DNA of 64,000 nucleotides from Flavobacterium branchiicola (GCF_018383905.1 NZ_JAGYWA010000003.1:512917-576916), one strand, 5' to 3'. Counted from the first letter of the stretch, positions 15,146-23,962 are shown. Notes: generated by a model not told the origin, from the letters alone. Numbers and translations: made by a program.

Positions 15146-15562
15146 ATGAAATTTACAAGAAGAGCAAACGCAAACTGGAAAGGTACAGGAATGGAAGGAA
15201 AAGGAACTATTAGTACTCAAAGCACCACTTTAGACAATGCACAATTATCTTTTAAAACTCGTTTTGAGCAAGGTGTAGGAACCAATCCTGAAGAATTAAT
15301 CGCAGCGGCGCATTCTGGCTGTTTTACCATGCAATTAAGCTTTTTATTATCTGAAGCTGGTTTTGTACCGGAAGATTTAGATACAACGGCTAAAGTAACT
15401 TTTGAAGACGGAACTATTACTTTAATCCAATTGGAACTTACCGGAAAAGTTCCCGGAATTTCTGAAGAAGATTTTCAGAAAGCAGCTCAAAAAGCAAAAG
15501 AAATTTGTCCGATTTCGAAATTGCTGAATACTGAGATTACATTATTAATCACTTTATTATAA
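15146..15562 (+). CDS. osmC: OsmC-family peroxidase
   Basis: This is a 138-aa protein of the OsmC subfamily, which reduces organic hydroperoxides with a reactive cysteine. The two family cysteines are visible in AAAHSGCFTMQLS (about residue 58) and KEICPISKLL (about residue 121). The family Arg/Glu environment (NPEELIAAAHSGC) is conserved. Length is normal. A full TTTG-N20-TACCTTTG promoter lies 63 bases upstream. An OxyR gene sits about 2 kb downstream, consistent with a peroxide-response neighbourhood, but direct control is not shown. Confidence 0.9.
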   Translation: MKFTRRANANWKGTGMEGKGTISTQSTTLDNAQLSFKTRFEQGVGTNPEELIAAAHSGCFTMQLSFLLSEAGFVPEDLDTTAKVTFEDGTITLIQLELTGKVPGISEEDFQKAAQKAKEICPISKLLNTEITLLITLL

Positions 15563-15612
15563 ATAAATTAAATTCCAATACTGAAATTCCAAATTCCAAT
15601 TTGACACAAAGT

Positions 15613-15722
15613 TTTGTCCTCCTGAGCGAAGTCGAAGGACACGATAGAAACTCCTCAAAGAATGTCATCAATCTTTGTAGAGCTACTTGCGAAGATTTCT
15701 CCCTTCGGTCGAAATGACAAGA
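15613..15722. repeat. Dispersed repeat family D, copy between OsmC and hydrolase
   Basis: It contains CCTGAGCGAAGTCGAAGGA and, at its end, CTTCGGTCGAAATGACAA, with a central TTTGTAGAG. It belongs to the same family as segments at 16638-17131, 43427-43760 and 48640-48768. No reading frame here is credible. Confidence 0.75.
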
Positions 15723-15787
15723 TTGCAAAAAAAAGGAATTTCTATTCAATCTAAAATCAACAATCTAAAATCTAAAATTTTTTACAC

Positions 15788-16567
15788 ATGAAAACAATAT
15801 TTAAAAACTATTTCGCATTCGCAGCAATAATTCTTGCTCTATTATTTACATCAGTAAATGCAAACGCTCAAAAAGCAACTCCACAAATTAAAAATGTCGT
15901 ATTGGTACACGGTGCATTTGCCGACGGTTCGGGATGGAAAGGTTTGTATCAGGTTTTAACTAAAAAAGGCTATAATGTAACGATTGTTCAGAATCCGCTG
16001 AGCTCTTTGGAAGATGATGTTAGAGCAACAAATTTAGCTTTAGACAAACAAGACGGACCAACAATTTTGGTTGGACATTCATGGGGCGGAACTGTAATTA
16101 CTGAGGCTGGAAATCACCCAAAAGTAGCTGCTTTGGTTTATGTTGCAGCTTTACAACCTGATAATGGCGAAAATTCTGTGCAATGGCTTCAAACTGCGCC
16201 TCCTGCTCCTGAAAATGGTGTTTTGGCTCCGGATGATAAAGGTATCGCCTATTATGATAAAGCGAAATTCCACGCTGGTTTTGCAGGAGATTTAAGCAAA
16301 GAAGATGCTGATTTTATGTATGCTTCGCAAGGTACTTTTTACGCTAAAGGCTTTGGAACACCAATTACAAAAGCGGCTTGGAGAACTAAACCTTCTTACG
16401 GAATTGTAGCAACTGAAGATAAAAGTATTGCACCGGAAATTGAACGCGCAATGTACAAACGTTCTAACACAAAAATTACAGAAATAAAAGGAAGTCACGT
16501 AGTGTTTATTTCTCAGCCTGAAAAAGTGGCGAATGTGATTATTGAAGCATCTGTTTTGAAAAAATAA
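15788..16567 (+). CDS. Exported serine alpha/beta hydrolase
   Basis: The protein has 259 aa with a signal peptide (AIILALLFTSVNANAQ). The hydrolase core has VLVHGAFADGSGW (oxyanion region), the serine elbow GHSWGG and a C-terminal GSHVVFISQPEKV with the catalytic His. This subgroup (HGAFADGSGW) is common among exported small-molecule esterases and enzymes similar to salicylate-ester hydrolases. Its nucleophile is serine, unlike the aspartate enzymes at the left end of the window. Substrate unknown; likely periplasmic. Confidence 0.88.
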   Translation: MKTIFKNYFAFAAIILALLFTSVNANAQKATPQIKNVVLVHGAFADGSGWKGLYQVLTKKGYNVTIVQNPLSSLEDDVRATNLALDKQDGPTILVGHSWGGTVITEAGNHPKVAALVYVAALQPDNGENSVQWLQTAPPAPENGVLAPDDKGIAYYDKAKFHAGFAGDLSKEDADFMYASQGTFYAKGFGTPITKAAWRTKPSYGIVATEDKSIAPEIERAMYKRSNTKITEIKGSHVVFISQPEKVANVIIEASVLKK

Positions 16568-16637
16568 ATTCCAAATTTAAAATTCCAAATTCCAATATTT
16601 CTCAATGTTGGCACTTTGAAGAATGAAAAATTTAAAT

Positions 16638-17131
16638 AGAAACTCTGCATGGATTGGCGACAATCTTTGTGGAGTTTCTTGTGTGTCCTTCTCCCGTCCC
16701 GAAGCGTCGGGATCGGGATCACTTAGGAAAACAAAAAATTACATCAGTTTTGTCATTCCGAGGGACGAGGAATCGCACTAGAAACTCTACAAAGATTGGC
16801 GACATTCTATCCGGAGTTACTTGCGAAGATTTCTCCTTCGTCGAAATGACAATTTTGCGTAAATACTCGTTGATAATAAAGGAGTGTGTCATTCCGAGGA
16901 ACGAGGAATCGCACTAGAAACTCTACAAAGATTGGCGATATTCTATTCGAAGTTACTTGCGAAGATTCTTCGTTCCTCAGAATGACAATTTTGTGCTAAC
17001 ATTCTTTGATAATAAAGGATTGTGTCATTCTGAGGAACGAAGAATCTCCACGAGAAACTCTACAAAGATTGGCGACATACATTGCGGAATCCCGCTTGCG
17101 ATTTCTCCTTCGTCGAAATGACAATATTGAG
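16638..17131. repeat. Cluster of family D repeats
   Basis: The 16568-17224 gap has no gene. At least three tandemly placed units start near 16753, 16888 and 17022 (TGTCATTCCGAGG then CGAGGAATCGCACTAG, AAACTCTACAAAGATTGGCG, and a GAAGATTTCTCCTTCGTCG-type end). A partial unit starts at about 16640. The palindrome CCCGAAGCGTCGGGATCGGG lies at about 16695-16716. Unit ends are inverted, so each can fold. Confidence 0.85.
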
Positions 17132-17224
17132 GAAATATACTTTTGATAATAAAGGTAGTTTATCCAAATTCCAACCTCTTGCAGCAATTGGAATTTGGAA
17201 TTTTTAACATTGGAATTTAAACCT

Positions 17225-18196
17225 TTACATAAACTTACTCACTTCCTTAATAAAATAAGGCGAATCGTTCCAGCGTATTTTTCTGTACGCAAAATCTTTT
17301 TTGAGTGATTCGGGAAGGCAATTCCAGATGGCTTCGTTCATTTTTTCGAGTAATAATTTCTTTGAAAACGAATCTGAAACCACCAAACTAATTTCTCTTA
17401 CCGGCATGGGTTCTTTAAAAGGTTTAAAAAGTCCGGATGGTGCGTCGTTTAAAATAGAAAGCTGCGGAATAATCGCAAATCCTAAATGGGCTCGAACCAG
17501 ATTTTTTAAAGTTTCTATTGAACTGATATCGTAGGTAAATTGTTCTTTTATTTTATCGGATGATTTTAATCCGCAGATATCCAAAAGTTGCGCGTTGTAG
17601 CAAAATTCATGATGCAGCAATAATAACTCTGTTTTATCTCCGGGTTGCATTTCGTAAAAAGTTTCATTTGCCAGCGGATGTGTCTGATTTAAATAGGCTA
17701 CAAACGGTTCTTTAAAAATGGGATGTTCAATTAAATTCGGGTTTCCGGTTGGTGTTGCCATAATAACGACATCAAGCGCTCCGGTTTCCAGATCTTTCAT
17801 CAATTGTCCGGTATTGGCTTCCTTTATTATAAAATGCACTTTTGGAGCCGTTTCTTTCATCGCATTAATAAACAACGGAATCAGATAAGGTGATAATGTC
17901 GAAATGATACCAAGTTTCAGCTCTCCTTCCAAAAGATTCTTTTCGTTGACCACAAAAGTTCTGATTTCATCTACTTCACGAAGAATCTTTTTGGCTTTGT
18001 TGATTATCTCGATTCCAAGAACTGTAGGAGTAAGCGGAACTTTATTACGATCAAAAATCTTGATTCCGATTTCTTCTTCGAGATTTTTAAGCTGAATCGT
18101 TAATCCGGGTTGCGTTACCATACAAACTTCGGCTGCGCGCGCAAAGTGACGTTCTTCGTCTAAAGCGACAATATATTTTAATTGCTGAATGGTCAT
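17225..18196 (-). CDS. oxyR: LysR-type peroxide sensor OxyR
   Basis: The protein has 323 aa. A LysR winged helix-turn-helix covers residues 1-60 (HFARAAEVCMVTQPGLTIQLKNLEE), then the periplasmic-binding-like sensor domain. HHEFCYNAQLLDICGL places two cysteines at residues 199 and 208 with eight residues between, the same numbering and spacing as the disulfide pair of Escherichia coli OxyR. H2O2 sensing by disulfide formation is therefore well supported. The GNPNLIEHP and AHLGFAIIPQ segments are also typical. Single gene; it would normally control catalase, Ahp and Dps genes, none of which is in this window apart from OsmC-type functions. Confidence 0.93.
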   Translation of the reverse strand: MTIQQLKYIVALDEERHFARAAEVCMVTQPGLTIQLKNLEEEIGIKIFDRNKVPLTPTVLGIEIINKAKKILREVDEIRTFVVNEKNLLEGELKLGIISTLSPYLIPLFINAMKETAPKVHFIIKEANTGQLMKDLETGALDVVIMATPTGNPNLIEHPIFKEPFVAYLNQTHPLANETFYEMQPGDKTELLLLHHEFCYNAQLLDICGLKSSDKIKEQFTYDISSIETLKNLVRAHLGFAIIPQLSILNDAPSGLFKPFKEPMPVREISLVVSDSFSKKLLLEKMNEAIWNCLPESLKKDFAYRKIRWNDSPYFIKEVSKFM

Positions 18197-18275
18197 TCTT
18201 ATAACTTTATTTTATAAAGATACACAAAAACACATTTTAGCTTATAAAATAAGGAAGGTAGAAAATAAAAATCTT

Positions 18276-18481
18276 AACCCGTTGGGTGAAATTACATTTA
18301 AAAATGCTCCTTTGAATAAAATAGCACGCGGATAAAACGGATTTACTTCGTAAAAAAGCGGACAAAAACGGATTTTTTTTAAATTCTTTATACAAATCCG
18401 TTTTTGTCCGCGTTTTCGTGATAACGAATCTGTCTAATCCGCGTCAAAATTTATACTATTTTAATTGCACCCAACGGGTAA
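18276..18481 (+). repeat. Family B element, copy B1
   Basis: It is bounded by AACCCGTTGGGT at 18276-18287 and its inverse ACCCAACGGGT at 18469-18479. Inside is a long imperfect inverted repeat around GCGGACAAAAACGGATTT and AAATCCGTTTTTGTCCGC. Copy B2 at 57230-57435 is a reverse-complement match along most of its length, and B3 at 61114-61317 is diverged. It looks like a small non-autonomous mobile element. Confidence 0.85.
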
Positions 18482-18496
18482 ATCTTATATAAATTT

Positions 18497-18690
18497 TACC
18501 GCAGCCAACATAAAGATTTTGCGCAAAGCACGCGAAGCTTTTTTTGAGAATCATTAAAATGAAAAAAGGCCGCAAAGCTTTATTTAGATATAACTTTGCG
18601 AACTTAATATAAACTATGATTCGTCTCAGAATTAAAATGCCTTAGCGAACTCTGCGTTTCCCGATCCCGACGCTTCGGGACGGGATTGTG
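18497..18690. repeat. Family C-like repeat and CCCGATCCCGACGC palindrome
   Basis: A partial copy of the CGCAAAG repeat family begins TTTACCGCAGCC and contains GCGAAGCTTT and AACTTTGCGAAC, followed at about 18659-18686 by the palindrome CCCGATCCCGACGCTTCGGG. Together with B1 this fills the gap before the META gene. Confidence 0.65.
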
Positions 18691-18829
18691 TAGCTTCATC
18701 AAAACATGGAAACAATTGTTTTTTACTTTACGAAAACATTATAATTTTACGGAACAGGTTAATTTTAATACATTTTCTACTGCAAAATCAATTAAAAATC
18801 TTTAAATTTATGTTCTAAAATCTTACTTT

Positions 18830-19264
18830 ATGAAAAACTTCGTACTATTATTCGTTGCTGTTTTAGCGCTATCTTTTAATTCTTGTAACACGATGAAAGA
18901 CACTACAAAAACTGCTGATATCTACAATACAACCTGGGAATTGGAATATATTACAGGTCCGCGTATTGCTTTTGAAGGTTTATTTCCGGATAAAAAACCG
19001 TATATCAAATTTGATCAGGGAGCGGGACAGGTTTTCGGAAATGCGGGTTGTAACGGATATACTGCTACTTATACTTTAAAAGGACAATCGTTGACTTTTG
19101 GCGAACAAGGCCCAACAACTATGATGTACTGTGAAGGTGGCGGAGAGCAGGTTTTTACATCAACAATCAAAAAAATCGATTCGTACTCTATTGACAAAGA
19201 CGGAAAATTGAATTTAATTACCAACAACGTTCCAATGATGCGATTTAAAAAAGTGACGAAATAA
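18830..19264 (+). CDS. META-domain lipoprotein (HslJ-like)
   Basis: The protein has 144 aa with a lipoprotein signal (LALSFNSC). A META domain covers about residues 35-142, with TWELEYI, FGNAGCNGYTATY and the TTMMYCEGGGEQVF segment that is a hallmark of HslJ/META proteins. HslJ is a heat-inducible envelope protein linked with novobiocin resistance in E. coli; most relatives have unknown function. Length is that of one domain. The start is the ATG at 18830, directly before the signal. Confidence 0.88.
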   Translation: MKNFVLLFVAVLALSFNSCNTMKDTTKTADIYNTTWELEYITGPRIAFEGLFPDKKPYIKFDQGAGQVFGNAGCNGYTATYTLKGQSLTFGEQGPTTMMYCEGGGEQVFTSTIKKIDSYSIDKDGKLNLITNNVPMMRFKKVTK

Positions 19265-19283
19265 TTTCATTTTAAATTAAATG

Positions 19284-19340
19284 TAAAATGTGAGAAGTAA
19301 AATGTATCAATTGTACATTTTGCTTCTCACATTTTATTTT
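19284..19340. terminator. Bidirectional terminator between convergent genes
   Basis: TAAAATGTGAGAAG (19284-19297) pairs with CTTCTCACATTTTA (19323-19336), with a second inner pair (AATGTA/TACATT), between the convergent META and MarR genes. Confidence 0.75.
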
Positions 19341-19352
19341 TACAACAAATAA

Positions 19353-19835
19353 TTAATTTGCTCCATCTTTCAACTGAAGCGCTCTTTGCAGAAAACTCTG
19401 ATGCATGATTTTGTTTTCTGCTTCTTCAATCGCGCGAAGCAAATTATTCTGATTATCGGTGATTTCGGTAAGTACCGTTTTCATTACATCCCAAACCGGT
19501 TTCATTTGTTCGATAAGCTCCTGCCCTTTTGCAGTAAGCTGAAGTAATCTTTTACGTTCGTCAATTTTATCTTTTTTAGAGCGAATCAGTTTTTGTTTTT
19601 CCAGTTCTTTAAGCAAACTTATAGTCGATGGGTGCGTATACCCTATTTCATTGGCAATTTCGACTACACTCAAAGTATCTTTATGATACAGCGTATAAAT
19701 TACAGGAAACCATTTGGGTTCAAATTCAATTCCGTATGATTTATAAAACAACGCACCATCTTTTCGCAATTGCTCGCTAAGGCGTTGTAATCGCGTTGAA
19801 ATGGCCAAAATACCTGATTCGTCTATAATATTCAT
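19353..19835 (-). CDS. MarR-family regulator
   Basis: The protein has 160 aa with a winged helix in the middle: DTLSVVEIANEIGYTHPSTISLLKELEKQKLI, then the wing RSKKDKIDERKRLLQLTAKGQELI, flanked by dimerisation helices. It starts 3 bases after the GNAT gene stops, so the two form one operon. A perfect 12-bp palindrome overlaps the operon promoter at 20354-20365, which suggests that this protein represses its own operon. Such a GNAT-MarR pair often handles a small-molecule stress; the ligand is unknown. Confidence 0.9.
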   Translation of the reverse strand: MNIIDESGILAISTRLQRLSEQLRKDGALFYKSYGIEFEPKWFPVIYTLYHKDTLSVVEIANEIGYTHPSTISLLKELEKQKLIRSKKDKIDERKRLLQLTAKGQELIEQMKPVWDVMKTVLTEITDNQNNLLRAIEEAENKIMHQSFLQRALQLKDGAN

Positions 19836-19838
19836 TTC

Positions 19839-20330
19839 TTATTTCTTTAAGTTTAAATGACGGAACGTATTATCCGGATGCATTAACGGAAATTTACCCG
19901 GAAGTGCGTCTTTCTGAATTTCTACAAATCCATTTTTTTCATAGAAACGCAAAGCTGCATTTAAATACGATACCGTTCCCAAATATAAATCATTGATTTC
20001 GTTTGTACGGCAATATTCAATTAAAGTCTCTAATAATTGCTGAGCGATTGCAAATTCTTTTCCGCGGAATTCTTTCTTTACAAACATCTTTCTTATGGCT
20101 GCGGCATGAGTATCAAATTTAACCAAAGCGATTGTACCAACTAATTCGTCGTCTATAAAAGCACCCCAGAATCCGCCACCGCCTGCGTGATAAAAATTCT
20201 GTATGTTGAATAAATCCGGCTGATCTGCTAAAGTAATCGGAACATTAAATTCTTTTTGCTGAATGTTGATTATTAAATCGGCTACGACATTTTCGTATTT
20301 GTTTTCTATGGGAATAATAACTGGTTTCAT
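19839..20330 (-). CDS. GNAT acetyltransferase
   Basis: The protein has 163 aa with the GNAT fold: ELVGTIALVKFD strand, then AAIRKMFVKKEFRGKEFAIAQQLLETL with a variant of the acetyl-CoA pyrophosphate-binding loop, then YLNAALRFYEKNGFVEI. It is the first gene of the GNAT-MarR operon. Related fused MarR-GNAT proteins exist, so a functional link is plausible. The acceptor substrate cannot be inferred. Confidence 0.87.
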   Translation of the reverse strand: MKPVIIPIENKYENVVADLIINIQQKEFNVPITLADQPDLFNIQNFYHAGGGGFWGAFIDDELVGTIALVKFDTHAAAIRKMFVKKEFRGKEFAIAQQLLETLIEYCRTNEINDLYLGTVSYLNAALRFYEKNGFVEIQKDALPGKFPLMHPDNTFRHLNLKK

Positions 20331-20350
20331 GGTTCTAAAATTTTACACAA

Positions 20351-20365
20351 CAAAACTACGTAGTT
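20351..20365 (-). promoter_or_regulatory. GNAT-MarR promoter with overlapping palindromic operator
   Basis: AACTACGTAGTT at 20354-20365 is a perfect 12-bp palindrome. It overlaps the minus-strand -7 box TAGTTTTG (plus-strand CAAAACTA at 20351-20358), 21 bases before the GNAT start. A repressor bound here would block transcription; the MarR protein of the operon is the obvious candidate. Confidence 0.6.
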
Positions 20366-20556
20366 AAATACATAAATAAAAATTTAAAACACTATTTATG
20401 ATTTTTTTGGCAACAAATAACTGTCGTAGGTTTGGTTTCTTTTTAATATTTTTGTTAGAAGAGTTTTGCCACGAAAGCACTAAGAAACAAAGTTCTCTTC
20501 TTGCTTGATATAGATTTTTTATAATTCTTAAAACTAAAATTCCTTACATCACTTAT

Positions 20557-20922
20557 ATGGTAGAAAAAACAATCCCAACAGAAAGAAACCAGAAAGAAGA
20601 ATTTCAGGCGCTTCAGGATACTTTGTATGTTTTGGGCGGAAAATGGAAACTGCCGATCATTAATTCCATTTGTAACGGAAATAACCGATTTAAAGATATT
20701 AAGGAAAGTATCCCTGGTATTACGTCCCGAATGTTGTCTAAGGAATTAAAAGACATGGAACTGAATAATCTGGTCCAAAGAACCGAAGATCGCGATGCAA
20801 TCGTTCCTATTCTTTATCAATCAACTCCATATTGCCAGTCTTTTGGCCCAATAATCGCTGAAATGATCAAATGGGGTATCTCACATCGCAACCATATCAA
20901 AAATAAAAATGAGAAACTTTAA
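20557..20922 (+). CDS. HxlR-family regulator
   Basis: This is a 121-aa single-domain winged helix. DTLYVLGGKWKLPIINSI is the HxlR N-terminal signature, and ITSRMLSKELKDMELNNLV forms the recognition helix with a wing (RTEDRDAIVPILYQST). It lacks the usual N-terminal redox cysteine. It sits alone upstream of the first TetR cassette, 92 bases away, with no shared promoter evident. The target is unknown; HxlR proteins commonly answer to aldehydes, quinones or disulfide stress. Confidence 0.88.
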   Translation: MVEKTIPTERNQKEEFQALQDTLYVLGGKWKLPIINSICNGNNRFKDIKESIPGITSRMLSKELKDMELNNLVQRTEDRDAIVPILYQSTPYCQSFGPIIAEMIKWGISHRNHIKNKNEKL

Positions 20923-20972
20923 GACTCATAATCGCTTCATTTAAAAATAATTCGAAAAAATAACAACAAATA

Positions 20973-20993
20973 ATACCGATTGGTATATATTTG
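20973..20993 (+). promoter_or_regulatory. TetR-1 operator overlapping its -7 box
   Basis: ATACCGATTGGTAT at 20973-20986 is a dyad with one central mismatch. It directly abuts TATATTTG (20986-20993), a full -7 match, before the TetR gene at 21015. Copies lie at 21644-21657 (ATACCAATTGGTAT, perfect) and 22387-22400 (ATACCAATCGGTAT). Confidence 0.75.
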
Positions 20994-21014
20994 CAGTCTT
21001 AAATCAGATTAATC

Positions 21015-21605
21015 ATGGGTAAGGCTGAAAGAACGAAACAATTTATCATAGAAAAAACGGCTCCAATCTTTAATATGAAAGGTTATAGCGGTACTTCTAT
21101 GAGTGATATTACAGATAGTACCGGATTAACAAAAGGTAGTATTTATGGTAATTTCGAAAATAAAGATGAAGTAGCCATTGCGGCATTTCGATTTAATGTC
21201 AAAAAACTACAAGATGCTTTTTCGCAGGAAATTGACAAGCAAACTACTTTTAAAGATAAATTACTGGTTTATCCGAAACTTTATTCTGATTATTCGCATT
21301 TAAAGGTTACAAAAGGCGGCTGCCCAATTCTAAATACCGCAACAGAAGCTGACGACACGCATCCTGTCCTTAAAAAATACGCTGAGAGAACCCTTATTTA
21401 TTGGAAGGAAAAAATAGTATTCTTTATCGAACAAGGAATTTTAAACGGAGAATTTAGAGCCAAAGCTATTAATACCGAAAGAACGGCCTTAACCATAATC
21501 GCCTTAATTGAAGGCGCAGTTATGATTAGCAAATTAACCGGAAATTTAAATGACTTGTCGAACGTCATGGTTTCGGTTCAAAAAATTGTAGAAGATTTAG
21601 AATAA
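21015..21605 (+). CDS. TetR-family regulator, first of two paralogues
   Basis: The protein has 196 aa. Its N-terminal TetR helix-turn-helix (MSDITDSTGLTKGSIYGNFENKDE) is at about residues 30-53. The ligand domain carries GGCPILNTATEADDTHP. It closely resembles the regulator at 24031-24618 in both halves (QFIIEKxAPIFNxKG and GGCPxLNxxTEADDTxP). Three dyads of one type surround it and its likely targets (20973, 21644, 22387), so it probably represses itself, the hotdog thioesterase and the MFS exporter. The inducer is unknown. Confidence 0.9.
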   Translation: MGKAERTKQFIIEKTAPIFNMKGYSGTSMSDITDSTGLTKGSIYGNFENKDEVAIAAFRFNVKKLQDAFSQEIDKQTTFKDKLLVYPKLYSDYSHLKVTKGGCPILNTATEADDTHPVLKKYAERTLIYWKEKIVFFIEQGILNGEFRAKAINTERTALTIIALIEGAVMISKLTGNLNDLSNVMVSVQKIVEDLE

Positions 21606-21643
21606 AGTAACAATGCAAAAATTGTTTTTTTATCTAACAAAAC

Positions 21644-21657
21644 ATACCAATTGGTAT
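21644..21657. promoter_or_regulatory. TetR-1 operator, perfect dyad
   Basis: ATACCAATTGGTAT is perfectly palindromic, downstream of the TetR gene and upstream of the thioesterase. It lies immediately before a family A repeat (from 21663), which may have inserted between operator and target gene. Confidence 0.7.
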
Positions 21658-21662
21658 TTTAT

Positions 21663-21856
21663 AACCAGTTGGGTAAAATGTAACAAAATTTAATTTTAAC
21701 ACATAGAGACATAGTTTTTCTTGTCTACAAAAGGCGTTTCACTTTTTTAAATAAACATAGCTATGTGTGAAAACTAGTTTTTTCTTTAACCTTTTTTTAC
21801 TTAAAACTAAAATCTATTGTTTCTATGCGTTAAAAAAATAATTTCAACCAACGGGT
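21663..21856 (+). repeat. Family A element, copy A2
   Basis: It runs from AACCAGTTGGGT (21663-21674) to AACCAACGGGT (21846-21856). Inside are AACACATAGAGACATAG, GGCGTTTCACTT, AACATAGCTATGTGTG (itself palindromic) and TTTCTATGCGTT. It lies between the perfect TetR-1 operator and the thioesterase gene. Confidence 0.85.
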
Positions 21857-21915
21857 ATTTTATAATAAATAATAAAAAGTGAGTCGAAAGGCTATTAATT
21901 AAAAACGAATTAAAA

Positions 21916-22359
21916 ATGAAAACAAGATTACAAGTGCTTCAGGATCACTTAAACAAAGAATTTACAGCATCCCCTTCTCCATTTATGTTATGGATGAAAC
22001 CTATTGTTTTAGTTGCTGAGCCCGGAACTGTTACATTTAAATATGTAGTACGGGAAGAAATGTCAAACCCAATAAAATCCCTGCATGGAGGCGTTACAGC
22101 TGCAATTGCCGACGATTGTATTGGTGCTACGCTTTTCTCATTAGACGAAGAACATTTTTACACGACCATCAATCTTAACATCGACTATTTTGCACCTGCG
22201 CACGTTGGCGATACAATTATTGCCAAAACAGCCATTATCAAAAAGGGAAAACAATTTGTAAATGCACAATGCGAAATCTGGAATGAAGCAGAAACCCGAT
22301 TGATTGCCAGAGCTTATTCTAATCTTTTTAAAACCAATGTGGTAAAAAAAGTGCTTTAA
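21916..22359 (+). CDS. PaaI-type hotdog thioesterase
   Basis: The protein has 147 aa with a hotdog fold. The helix motif SLHGGVTAAIADDCIG has His57-Gly-Gly, typical of the PaaI/YbgC-like group; strands TTINLNIDYFAPAHVGD and GKQFVNAQCEIW follow. These enzymes hydrolyse acyl-CoA or aryl-CoA thioesters, or act on related small thioesters. It sits between two copies of the TetR-1 operator and 52 bases before the MFS gene, so it probably belongs to that regulon. Substrate unknown. Confidence 0.87.
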   Translation: MKTRLQVLQDHLNKEFTASPSPFMLWMKPIVLVAEPGTVTFKYVVREEMSNPIKSLHGGVTAAIADDCIGATLFSLDEEHFYTTINLNIDYFAPAHVGDTIIAKTAIIKKGKQFVNAQCEIWNEAETRLIARAYSNLFKTNVVKKVL

Positions 22360-22386
22360 TTAAAGCCTTTTTTCATCTCTAAAAAT

Positions 22387-22400
22387 ATACCAATCGGTAT
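22387..22400 (+). promoter_or_regulatory. TetR-1 operator before the MFS gene
   Basis: ATACCAATCGGTAT ends 11 bases before the start codon of the exporter gene. The dyad has one central mismatch and the same half-sites as at 20973 and 21644. Confidence 0.7.
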
Positions 22401-22411
22401 AAAATATTATT

Positions 22412-23962
22412 ATGACACCTTTACAACGCAAACTCTTAATTTTTACCGTGATCCTTGCTGCGATTATGGAACTTATTGATATTTCTATCGTCAATGTTGC
22501 ACTTTCGCACATGAGCGGAAATCTCGGTGCAACCTTAGAAGATACTTCCTGGGTGATTACAGCTTATGCTATCGCGAATGTAATTATCATTCCGATTACC
22601 AGTTTCCTGAGCGCCAGCCTCGGACGCAGAAATTATTATATTGGATCTGTTATTTTATTTACCTGCTGTTCTTTTATGTGCGGACATTCCTCGAATATCT
22701 GGATGCTGGTCTTTTTTAGATTCTTTCAGGGAATTGGCGGTGGCGCATTATTATCAATCTCTCAGGTAGTTGTATTTGAACTTTTTCCAAAAGACAAACA
22801 ATCAACAGCAGGCGCATTATTTGGAGCCGGAATTTTTATTGGTCCAACTATTGGTCCAACATTGGGCGGATACATCACCGAAAACTATGACTGGCCATGG
22901 ATTTTCTTAATCAATATTCCGATCGGGATTCTGGTTGCCATTTCGTGTTTCTTCCTCTTAAAAGAACCGCCAGTAAAACCAGAAATTTCAAAAGTAGACT
23001 GGACAGGAATTGCTTTATTAGCAATTGGAGTTGGTGCCTTACAAACGGTTTTAGAAAGAGGCGAAGTCGAAGATTGGTTCGAAACACGTTATATTATCGT
23101 ATTAAGTGTTATTGCCGCTATCGCATTACTTACCTTTATTTACTGGGAATTAAAAATAGATAAACCTGTAGTTAATCTTCGGGTGCTTAAAAGCAAGTCT
23201 TTGAGTATCGCCGCCATTTTGACCTTTGTAACCGGATTCGGGATGTTTATTTCTATTTATATTAGTCCGGTCGTGGCGCAACGACTTCTTAATTTTTCTC
23301 CATATCAAACGGGATTATTACTTCTTCCCGGTGCAATATTGGCGTTGGTTGCTTTAAAAACCTGTGGTACCTTATTACAAAAAGGCGTTTCACCCGTTAT
23401 TATAATTGCTTCCGGTTTTCTTTTATTCATTTATTTTAATTGGCGAATGTCTGAAATATCTCTGGATACCAGTGCCTTTGAAGTAGCAAGCGCTCTTATA
23501 TTTAGAGCATTAGGTTTGGCTTTATTAACGGTTCCGTTAACGATGCTTGCCGTTTCTTCACTTGACGATAAAGATGTTGGCCAGGGTGCGGCACTCAATA
23601 ATATGATGCGACAATTAGGAGGTTCTTTTGGCGTATCGATCATCAATACATACATTGTTCATCGGTTTGCAGAACATCGAAATGTTTTGGTTTCTAATAT
23701 AACTTTAGATAATGCAAAAGCAATGAACAGGATTAATGCTTATATCAGTTATTTTCAAAGCAGAGGTTTTGCCTATAATGAAGCAAGATCAAAAGCTCTA
23801 AAACTAATGGAAAACATTATTACCAAACAATCTTCCTTATTAAGTTATCGTGATGCTTTCTTTCTGGTTGGCTTGTTTTTCGCTATAACACTGCCTCTGT
23901 TACTGCTGGTTATGAACAAATCTAATAAACCTAAAAAAGATATAATTCTCTCTGATCATTAA
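22412..23962 (+). CDS. DHA2-family MFS multidrug exporter (EmrB/QacA type)
   Basis: The protein has 516 aa and about fourteen membrane segments, the length and count of the DHA2 group. Motif C-like GALFGAGIFIGPTIGPTLGG and the start MELIDISIVNVALSHM with an early acidic residue are typical. The loop LGRRNYYIGS corresponds to motif A. Drug-proton antiport is expected. It is preceded by a TetR-1 operator, so it is likely induced when that repressor is released. No membrane-fusion partner (EmrA) is adjacent; in Gram-negative cells that partner would have to be encoded elsewhere. Confidence 0.9.
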   Translation: MTPLQRKLLIFTVILAAIMELIDISIVNVALSHMSGNLGATLEDTSWVITAYAIANVIIIPITSFLSASLGRRNYYIGSVILFTCCSFMCGHSSNIWMLVFFRFFQGIGGGALLSISQVVVFELFPKDKQSTAGALFGAGIFIGPTIGPTLGGYITENYDWPWIFLINIPIGILVAISCFFLLKEPPVKPEISKVDWTGIALLAIGVGALQTVLERGEVEDWFETRYIIVLSVIAAIALLTFIYWELKIDKPVVNLRVLKSKSLSIAAILTFVTGFGMFISIYISPVVAQRLLNFSPYQTGLLLLPGAILALVALKTCGTLLQKGVSPVIIIASGFLLFIYFNWRMSEISLDTSAFEVASALIFRALGLALLTVPLTMLAVSSLDDKDVGQGAALNNMMRQLGGSFGVSIINTYIVHRFAEHRNVLVSNITLDNAKAMNRINAYISYFQSRGFAYNEARSKALKLMENIITKQSSLLSYRDAFFLVGLFFAITLPLLLLVMNKSNKPKKDIILSDH

